DNA of 10,000 bases, taken from positions 1-10,000 of the forward strand of contig NZ_JAIWOF010000234.1 of NCBI RefSeq assembly GCF_020217025.1, in the 5' to 3' direction. The notes below the pieces were generated by a model. The model did no database searches and was not told the origin of the DNA. It was given only the letters and a program-made list of their open reading frames with translations. The stretch comes from Flavobacterium sp. Its GTDB lineage: Bacteria; Bacteroidota; Bacteroidia; Flavobacteriales; Flavobacteriaceae. This document shows positions 1 to 5,225 of the stretch, in pieces. Position numbers and translations under genes: made by a program. Every line of letters begins with the position of its first letter. Position 1 is the stretch's first letter.

Positions 1-2213
1 ATAGCTTCATAATCTAAATAAGCTCCTTCTGTTATGCTTTTGGTTATGCATTCTGTAACATAAGCTTTATGCTCTTCTTTGTAAAAGTTTATGGCTGTAT
101 TTACATCAGGGATGAATGTTTTTGGATCTGTTTCGTGTAAACGATGCACTTCATCGGACCAAAATAGATTGTTTTCTATTACATTATATTCCCAGCCTCC
201 TACTTTAGCTAGTTCTCGCGTTTGTTTATTGAGTTCTCTAAGTTTTTTTTCCTCAGTTATGTTTTTTGCAATAGCGTATATTAGTCCTTCTTCAAGCGAA
301 GCTTTAGATGTCCAGCTTAGCCAGATAACTTTTCCGTTTTTGGTTCGGTATCTATTTTCGAAAGTAGCGGTAATCTGACCTTTCATAACGCCTTCAAATT
401 CATTTTTTGTGATGATTTTATCATCAGGGTGTACAAAATTACTAAAGGGCTGGTATAAAAGTTCTTCTTCTGTGTAGCCTAATAAATCACATCCGGCTTT
501 ATTAATTTTTAAGAGTCTACCTTTAAAATCTGTAAGAAATACCATATCTGGAATGGTATTATACAAATAGCCTAAATCGTTTTCTAATTTTTTTCGATTG
601 ATTTCAGAACCAATGAATTGCTTTAATTGTTCAAATAATTTGATGTGTTTATTTAGATGATTGCTTACTTTTTGTGTAGCTATTAACAATACTCCCACCA
701 CATGATTGTTGTAAATAAGCGGGAAAGCTGCTGCATTTTTAATAGCTGTTTTTTCAGCGGCTTCTTTTCGAACAAAATCATCCTTTTTGTTGATGTTTTC
801 CCAGATTGAGGTGTTTTTTTTACTCCAAACCGCTCCTGGTAATCCTTCACCTGGCAGGAAAGATCTTATCTCTTTGGTTGCTTCCAAAAAGTTTGTGGCA
901 TCTGTTGAAGTAGCATTATTTGCAATTAATTGTAATTTTGTGTTTTCGATATTTGGCATCCATAATTCCACTAGGTCAAATCGGCCATACTCGCATATGG
1001 TTTGACAGAGTAATTTGGAAGATTGCAATAGGTCTTTTTCGGAAGAGAAGTTTAAACTTATTTTTCCTAACAGTTCCTTTTCAAGTTCTTTTTGTTTTTG
1101 TTCTGTTACGTCTCTTTGTATGGCTATCCAATGGGTGTAAATTCCTTTTTCATCTGCTACGGGAGATATTTTAAAATTATTCCAAAACTCTTCCCCATTT
1201 TTTTTGTAGTTGGCTATTGTGATTTCACATGATTCCCATTTTTCAATGGCTTTGTTCAATTTTTTGAGTTCCTCATGATCCGTGTTAGGACCGTGTAGTA
1301 TTTTAGTTGTTTTGCCAATTACTTCGGCAGCTTTATACCCTGTCATTTTAGTAAAAGCTTCATTAACGTATATGATTTTGGGGCCGGAATTGTCAACAAG
1401 TTTCACTTCGGTAATTACAACTGAATCTTTGGTATTGGTTACTGCGCTACTAAGTAGTCTTAACTGTTGTTCTTCTTCCTTTTGTTTTGTTATATCTCTT
1501 GAGTTTGCCACAATTCCTTTAATAGCAGGATTGTCTGTCATGTTTGTAAGGACAGTTTCTATCCATCTCCATTCTTTGTTGCCGTCTTTAAGTCTGAAAG
1601 GTTCAACGATTATTTTTTTTTCCTTGGCGATTCTTTGCATGTATTTTGAAGCTTTTTCGATATCTTCTGGATGAATGAAATCGAAAATTGTATTGCCTTG
1701 AAACTCTTCAGGAGTTATTCCTAAAATAGCGGTTGTTGTTGGACTTGTATAACTGTATTTTCCATTAGTATCAATTATACTTATCATGTCACTTCCTTCT
1801 TGAACTAGTGCTTTAAAGCGTTGCTCGCTTTGAAGTATTAGTTCTTCTTGTTCTATTCTTTTGGTAATATCTTGGCAAACTACTAGCATGCATTCTCGAT
1901 CATTGAAATCTATTTTATGACCATTAACTTCAACTTGAATTGGTGTTTTATCTTTTTTTAAATGGGTGAAAATTCCAAAGTAGATATTTCCATTTTGGTC
2001 TTTAATGGATGCATTAGCATTAAGAAGTCTTTCTATTTCATGCGGAGGCCTAATGTCCTTTATGGTTAATTTCAAAAATTCTTCTTTTGAATATCCATAG
2101 TGTTCAATGGCAGCAATATTTACATCTAGAATTTGAAACGTTTGATAGTTGTATATCCACGATGGTAATGGGTTTAGATTAAAAAGATTAGCGTTTAAAT
2201 GGTCTTTACTCAT
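1..2213 (-). CDS. Multi-PAS/GAF sensor protein, probable histidine kinase (3' end off the window)
   Basis: A large cytosolic sensor; 737 codons are visible with no stop, and the gene continues past the left edge. The ATG at 2213-2211 is preceded two codons upstream by an in-frame TAA (2219-2217), so the start is firm. Domains in order: PAS1 (about 8-122, ending CQDITKRIEQ), PAS2 (about 126-248, ending NSRDITKQKE), LOV-like PAS3 (about 250-372, ending IQRDVTEQKQ), GAF (about 385-535, with EGLPGAVW), PAS4 (about 540-655, with DLLGYTEEEL and HPDD), and the start of PAS5 (from about 662, VGGWEYN). There is no TM segment or signal peptide. The GAF-PAS-PAS stretch resembles the start of the kinase gene at 6833-10000, which suggests duplication. 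In PAS3 the place of the LOV photoactive cysteine holds threonine (T303, in GKTTKILHGP). PAS and GAF domains usually bind small ligands or cofactors or mediate dimers; the ligands cannot be read here. A C-terminal kinase core is expected but not visible, so 'kinase' is inference. Confidence 0.9.
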   Translation of the reverse strand, partial: MSKDHLNANLFNLNPLPSWIYNYQTFQILDVNIAAIEHYGYSKEEFLKLTIKDIRPPHEIERLLNANASIKDQNGNIYFGIFTHLKKDKTPIQVEVNGHKIDFNDRECMLVVCQDITKRIEQEELILQSEQRFKALVQEGSDMISIIDTNGKYSYTSPTTTAILGITPEEFQGNTIFDFIHPEDIEKASKYMQRIAKEKKIIVEPFRLKDGNKEWRWIETVLTNMTDNPAIKGIVANSRDITKQKEEEQQLRLLSSAVTNTKDSVVITEVKLVDNSGPKIIYVNEAFTKMTGYKAAEVIGKTTKILHGPNTDHEELKKLNKAIEKWESCEITIANYKKNGEEFWNNFKISPVADEKGIYTHWIAIQRDVTEQKQKELEKELLGKISLNFSSEKDLLQSSKLLCQTICEYGRFDLVELWMPNIENTKLQLIANNATSTDATNFLEATKEIRSFLPGEGLPGAVWSKKNTSIWENINKKDDFVRKEAAEKTAIKNAAAFPLIYNNHVVGVLLIATQKVSNHLNKHIKLFEQLKQFIGSEINRKKLENDLGYLYNTIPDMVFLTDFKGRLLKINKAGCDLLGYTEEELLYQPFSNFVHPDDKIITKNEFEGVMKGQITATFENRYRTKNGKVIWLSWTSKASLEEGLIYAIAKNITEEKKLRELNKQTRELAKVGGWEYNVIENNLFWSDEVHRLHETDPKTFIPDVNTAINFYKEEHKAYVTECITKSITEGAYLDYEA

Positions 2214-2365
2214 TATTTAATTGCTTTTATATGGAACTAAAGTTTTGACTTCTTAAATTAACAAAATAATTTATTGATTATCAAATGTTTATTTAGATTT
2301 TATTTAAAATAGTCCAGAAAGAAGGGTAGGTGGGATTTGGTAGGGTTTAGGGGTATCTTTTATTT
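2214..2365. other. Intergenic gap between receiver gene and multi-PAS gene
   Basis: This 152-base gap separates the end of the small receiver gene from the ATG of the multi-PAS sensor, both on the minus strand. It holds a G-rich tract on the plus strand (2324-2353) and otherwise AT-rich sequence. I found no exact match to the Bacteroidota -7 element TAnnTTTG on the minus strand. The closest are TTATTTTG and AACATTTG, each one base off and without a well-spaced TTG upstream. I see no hairpin-plus-T-tract terminator and no Shine-Dalgarno sequence before the ATG. The gap is long enough for the sensor to have its own promoter, but the sequence does not show one clearly. Confidence 0.5.
2324..2353 (+). 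other. G-rich tract, possible G-quadruplex motif
   Basis: Four runs of three or more G lie within 30 bases on the plus strand: 2324-2326, 2332-2334, 2343-2345 and 2350-2353, separated by loops of 5, 8 and 4 bases. Two extra GG pairs (2329-2330 and 2339-2340) sit inside loops. One loop exceeds the usual limit of 7, so this is a relaxed rather than strict quadruplex motif. It lies on the template strand, in the gap just after the receiver gene's stop; the transcript would carry C-runs. It stands out because the surroundings are strongly AT-rich. Function is unknown. Confidence 0.4.
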
Positions 2366-2752
2366 TTACAATTGGTTTTTTTCTTTAATTTCTATTAAAA
2401 CTTCTTTGCTAATGGGTTTTGACAGGTATTTTTCAATTAATGGAAATTGTTTCGCTCTTTCCAAATCTGCTTTGTTGATAGATGAGGTAAGTAAATAAAT
2501 AGTTGTGTTTTGCGATGTAATTAATGGCTCACATTTGCTTAAAAATTCCCAACCATTCATTTCAGGCATATTAATATCTAGGAATATGATATATTTTTCA
2601 TCTTTCAGATATTTGTTTTCTAAGTAGTCAAAAGCATCTTTACCATTGTTAAATGTTTCAATTTTTTGAGTAATAGAAACAAGTTCTAAATTTTTTTTTA
2701 GAATTATTGTAGAAATTGGATCGTCATCTATTATGAAAATGTGTTTTTTCAT
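2366..2752 (-). CDS. Single-domain response regulator (CheY-like receiver)
   Basis: A 128-residue stand-alone receiver with no output domain. Visible landmarks: acidic cluster IIDDD (D9-D11), phospho-acceptor D59 in IIFLDINMPEMNGWEF, switch threonine T89 in LLTSS, and conserved lysine K112 in LSKP. All catalytic positions are present, so it should accept phosphate. I chose the ATG at 2752-2750; a TTG two codons upstream (2758) is in frame, but MKKHIFIIDDD is the usual receiver beginning. The gene lies 17 bases after the receiver-PAS-DHp gene, so they are very probably co-transcribed. Its SSINKADLERA and YLSKP features resemble, from memory, small receivers that accompany orphan-DHp proteins in Bacteroidota; that pairing is inference. 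With no output domain it probably acts by binding a partner protein or as a phosphate carrier or sink. Codons for L18-N21 contain a run of nine A residues. Confidence 0.93.
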   Translation of the reverse strand: MKKHIFIIDDDPISTIILKKNLELVSITQKIETFNNGKDAFDYLENKYLKDEKYIIFLDINMPEMNGWEFLSKCEPLITSQNTTIYLLTSSINKADLERAKQFPLIEKYLSKPISKEVLIEIKEKNQL

Positions 2753-2769
2753 AGGCAAAGATTTTTTAG

Positions 2770-3729
2770 TTACATAGAATGCGTTTTATTTACTATTTCA
2801 TTGATGGTGTTTTCTAATTCTATTACTGATTGGTTAAGATGATCAAGTAATTCTTTATCATTTACCGATTCTGTTTCGTTTATTAGTTTAATGAGCCCTA
2901 AAATATTTGTAAGCGGTGATCGAACTACATGGGATTGAATCCATGCAATGTCTTTTAGTTTAGTGTTTTGATTTTCAATTTCATTAAGATGTTCAATACT
3001 TTTGGTAATGTCGTTACTTACTATAATGATTGCTTCTTTGTTGTTATGGATGATTTTATTATATTTAACCTGGGCGATGATTTTGTCTTTGTTCTTTTTT
3101 TGATGGTTTTGAGTAATTATTGTTTGATGATTGTCAAAAATACTTTCTTCGTCTTTAAAAATAGTTTTAATAGATTGGTTTACTAATTCTTCTTTTTTAA
3201 ATTCATATAGTTTTTCACAAGCTTGGTTTACATCTAAAATTTGTAACGTTGTAGCGTCAATAACAAAAATAGGTTGTGGACTTAACTCAAATAAATCGTT
3301 GTATAATTGTTCTGATTCTTTAATTTTTATGATGTTTTTAAAACGTTCAATGTTATAAACTAGGCTTTTATATAACATAGCGCTGTTAATTTCATCTTTT
3401 AAAAGATAATCCGAAGCTCCAAGTGCAATTGCTTTTAAGGCAAATGAAAAATCAGAATATCCTGTTAATACTACAACGGGTATATTGTTTGATATTTTTA
3501 ATACTTCTTCTACTAATTCAGTGCCAGTTTTATCTGGTAATGATAGGTCTAAAAAAATTATATCATAATCAGAAAGGCTTCCATTTGATTGTTTGAAGTC
3601 GCTAAATTTTTCAAAATGTTTTATTGTAGGCAGTTTTATTTTTTCACTTAAATATTCTTCTAAAAGGAAAAAATCGCCTAAATTATCTTCAATAACTATT
3701 ATGTTATACTTTTTTTCGTCTACAATCAT
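2770..3729 (-). CDS. Receiver-PAS-DHp protein lacking a kinase ATPase domain
   Basis: A 319-residue hybrid signalling protein. The receiver (about 7-125) has E14/D15, phospho-acceptor D61 in IIFLDLSLPD, T89 in VVVLTG and K111 in YLLKDE. PAS follows (about 138-245, ILDVNQACEKLY, ending SNDITKS), then a short linker helix and a dimerisation/histidine-phosphotransfer (DHp) hairpin (about 255-315) with H267 in WIQSHVVRSPL. The protein ends straight after the second DHp helix: there are no N, G1 or G2 boxes, and only 17 bases separate its stop from the next gene, so no ATPase domain is hidden in another frame. It therefore cannot autophosphorylate by itself. Possible roles are a phosphotransfer protein, a scaffold for neighbouring receivers, or an acceptor for a kinase in trans. 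The start is taken at the ATG 3729-3727, one base after the upstream stop; an ATG at 3783 would overlap that gene by 53 bases and add a non-receiver leader. Domain calls are firm; the role is inferred. Confidence 0.92.
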   Translation of the reverse strand: MIVDEKKYNIIVIEDNLGDFFLLEEYLSEKIKLPTIKHFEKFSDFKQSNGSLSDYDIIFLDLSLPDKTGTELVEEVLKISNNIPVVVLTGYSDFSFALKAIALGASDYLLKDEINSAMLYKSLVYNIERFKNIIKIKESEQLYNDLFELSPQPIFVIDATTLQILDVNQACEKLYEFKKEELVNQSIKTIFKDEESIFDNHQTIITQNHQKKNKDKIIAQVKYNKIIHNNKEAIIIVSNDITKSIEHLNEIENQNTKLKDIAWIQSHVVRSPLTNILGLIKLINETESVNDKELLDHLNQSVIELENTINEIVNKTHSM

Positions 3730-3730
3730 A

Positions 3731-4156
3731 TTATTTTTTAGAAGGTAGTTTAGATATTTTAAACCAATAATTGCATAGTACATTTATGGTTTCGAAAAAA
3801 TCATTAATATCGGCTGGTTTTGTAATAAAACAATTAGCATAATTTTCGTAGGTTAAATTGATATCGCTAATTGCAGAAGATGTTGTTAAAATTATGACAG
3901 GAATGTGTTTTGTTTTTTCGTTCTCTTTTATTTTTTTTAAGACCTCGTGTCCATTTAATAAAGGTAAATTGATATCGAGAAGAATTAAATCAGGTAACTG
4001 AGTATCTTCCTTTTGGTCAAACAAAATGTTGATAGCTTCTTTACCATTTCGAGCAACTTTAATATTTGTTTTACAGTCGCGCTCTTCAAATGCTTCCGAA
4101 GTTAAAACGATATCTCCTTCGTTATCTTCTACAAGTAGGATTTGATTTTTTTTCAT
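3731..4156 (-). CDS. Rcp1-like single-domain response regulator
   Basis: A 141-residue receiver with E10/D11 (LLVEDNEGD), phospho-acceptor D61 in LILLDINLPLLNGHEVL, T91 in VIILTTS and K113 in ITKPAD. The EDNEGD start, the longer beta4-alpha4 region and the C-terminal tail NYWFKISKLP match the cyanobacterial Rcp1 type, the partner of phytochrome kinase Cph1. In that family the tail helps form the dimer. Kinases with SHDLQEPLR-type DHp domains, like the three genes just upstream, typically pair with this receiver type. It is therefore the best candidate for their phosphate acceptor (inference from family and position). There is no output domain. The ATG at 4156-4154 begins a standard receiver; a 104-base gap separates it from the upstream kinase, and its stop lies one base before the next gene's ATG, which suggests translational coupling. 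The leader just before the ATG is C-rich on the coding strand, with no Shine-Dalgarno sequence. Confidence 0.94.
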   Translation of the reverse strand: MKKNQILLVEDNEGDIVLTSEAFEERDCKTNIKVARNGKEAINILFDQKEDTQLPDLILLDINLPLLNGHEVLKKIKENEKTKHIPVIILTTSSAISDINLTYENYANCFITKPADINDFFETINVLCNYWFKISKLPSKK

Positions 4157-4188
4157 AGCTGTGGGGGTAGTTTTGTTGTTTGTTATTA

Positions 4189-4222
4189 TAAAGATAAATT
4201 AATTTATCTAATTAATAATCAA
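4189..4222 (-). promoter_or_regulatory. Candidate Bacteroidota-type promoter for the receiver operon
   Basis: Reading the minus strand, TTG (4222-4220) is followed after 23 bases by TATCTTTA (4196-4189), which matches the Bacteroidota -7 element TAnnTTTG except for the last base. Transcription would begin near 4182, leaving a leader of about 25 bases before the Rcp1-like regulator's ATG. The spacing is at the long end of the accepted range and the region is AT-rich, so a chance match is quite possible. An 18-base palindrome overlaps the -7 element and the spacer. Confidence 0.3.
4192..4209. repeat. 18-base perfect palindrome, possible operator
   Basis: AGATAAATTAATTTATCT equals its own reverse complement over all 18 bases. 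It lies in the 104-base gap between the short membrane kinase and the Rcp1-like regulator, overlapping the candidate -7 element and its spacer. That position suits an operator for a dimeric regulator. It is unlikely to be a terminator: the stem has almost no GC and no loop, and it is not followed by a T-tract on the minus strand. AT-rich composition raises the chance of such palindromes. Confidence 0.45.
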
Positions 4223-4260
4223 AAAAACAGTTAATTATGATTTTTTTCCTCTCTTTTTTC

Positions 4261-5223
4261 TTATAAAATGGTGATTTTAAATTGTTTATACTTTGTGTTT
4301 TTTATTGTGTTTTTTGGTAATGTGAAATAAAATGAACTTCCTTGATTTAGTGAAGAATCGATTTGAATTTTTCCACCTAAAATTTCAATTGCTTTTTTGG
4401 TAATTGATAAACCTACGCCAGTTCCTTTACTTTCAGAGTTAGAATTTAGGCGTTGAAATAATTGAAAAATCTTTTCATGGTACTCTTTGTCAATTCCGAT
4501 ACCGTTATCTGAACAAGTAAATTCCCAGTAATCAGGTTGTTCTTTGTGCGTTATTGTTATGTGTAGCTTTTCATTATTCTTTTTAAATTTAATTGCATTT
4601 TCAATTAAATTTTTAAATATCATGTAAATTAAATTTTCATCGGTTTTAATAATGGGTAATTTAGAACTGGTTACATTATCTAAAGTTAACGCATTTTCAT
4701 ATTCTTTTAGTATGTTAGTAATAACCAGATTTAAATCTATGTCTTTGTAGTTTAGGTTTTTACCAATTTTAGTGTGTTCTTGTAAGTTTAAAATACTTTT
4801 ACGCATGTAGTACGCACCATCGATGGCGTATTTGATGTATTCATGTCCTTTTTCATCCAGATTGTTTTTGTATTTTTTTTCAAGATTTGTTAAAAAACTA
4901 ATTATGGTTCTATTGGGTTCTTGAAGGTCGTGAGAAGCAAGAAAAAAGTAATTCTCAAGTTCGTTATTGGTTTTTTCAAGTTCTGTAGATTTTTCTTTTA
5001 ATTCTTCAATTTTCTGTCGGATGGCAGAATTGTGTCTTTTGAGTAAAGTGAATAAAAGCAATCCGGTTGAAATAACAAAAAAGCATCCTTTAATGTTTTG
5101 AAAATTAGTAATTTGTTCTTGGGTGTTTTTAGTAATAAATAAAAGCACAAAATGGTCACTTAAGAATATCCACAATATTCCAATTGTAATGTATAAAAGG
5201 GTTATCTTAAGTTCTGACTTCAT
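4261..5223 (-). CDS. Two-TM membrane histidine kinase
   Basis: A 320-residue kinase that should autophosphorylate at H98 and pass phosphate to a receiver. TM1 (about 8-30, with GILWIFLSDHFVLL) and TM2 (about 43-62, with IKGCFFVISTGLLLF) flank a loop of about a dozen residues. This looks like a recurrent two-TM input module with 'LWI..SD' and 'KG..FV' motifs seen in various bacterial sensors; I cannot name its ligand. A coiled coil (about 66-91) leads to the DHp (FFLASHDLQEP), then the ATPase domain: N box NLIENAIKF (205-213), G1 DNGIGID (239-245), F region KIFQLFQRL, G2 GTGVGL (267-272). The residue after the conserved DHp proline is N104, where the two sister kinases have leucine. The DHp-ATPase core is related to the two upstream kinases but more diverged, and a basic tail of about 16 residues follows the usual TLPK end. 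The ATG is two bases after the upstream stop, so translation is probably coupled. Confidence 0.93.
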   Translation of the reverse strand: MKSELKITLLYITIGILWIFLSDHFVLLFITKNTQEQITNFQNIKGCFFVISTGLLLFTLLKRHNSAIRQKIEELKEKSTELEKTNNELENYFFLASHDLQEPNRTIISFLTNLEKKYKNNLDEKGHEYIKYAIDGAYYMRKSILNLQEHTKIGKNLNYKDIDLNLVITNILKEYENALTLDNVTSSKLPIIKTDENLIYMIFKNLIENAIKFKKNNEKLHITITHKEQPDYWEFTCSDNGIGIDKEYHEKIFQLFQRLNSNSESKGTGVGLSITKKAIEILGGKIQIDSSLNQGSSFYFTLPKNTIKNTKYKQFKITIL

Positions 5224-5225
5224 CT

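Noticed and set aside
1120..1460. True LOV blue-light photoreceptor in the left-hand gene
   Set aside because: The photoactive cysteine is replaced by threonine and the usual N and Q of the core motif are also missing, so standard LOV photochemistry is not supported.
1282..1674. Open frame on the plus strand, with others such as 91-378, 787-1174 and 8349-8660
   Set aside because: They lie opposite real minus-strand sensor genes, encode low-complexity hydrophobic or serine-rich peptides with no recognisable domain, and have no independent support.
2255..2300. Promoter for the multi-PAS gene with TTATTTTG or AACATTTG as -7 element
   Set aside because: Each is one base off consensus in a very AT-rich stretch, and neither has a TTG at the expected distance.
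2300..2365. Rho-independent terminator after the small receiver gene
   Set aside because: No GC-rich stem with a following T-tract is visible on the minus strand; the C-rich stretch has no matching G-rich arm.
2691..2699. Run of nine T (A9 in the coding strand) within the small receiver gene as a phase-variation switch
   Set aside because: Runs of 7-9 A or T are common throughout this AT-rich window and this one encodes ordinary Lys-Lys-Asn in a conserved helix. There is no sign of an alternative frame product.
2753..2758. TTG start two codons upstream for the small receiver
   Set aside because: The ATG at 2752 gives the normal receiver N-terminus, and no Shine-Dalgarno sequence favours the TTG.
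3730..3783. Upstream ATG at 3783 as start of the receiver-PAS-DHp gene
   Set aside because: It would overlap the Rcp1-like gene by 53 bases and add 18 residues not typical of a receiver. The ATG at 3729 fits the receiver start and the one-base spacing.
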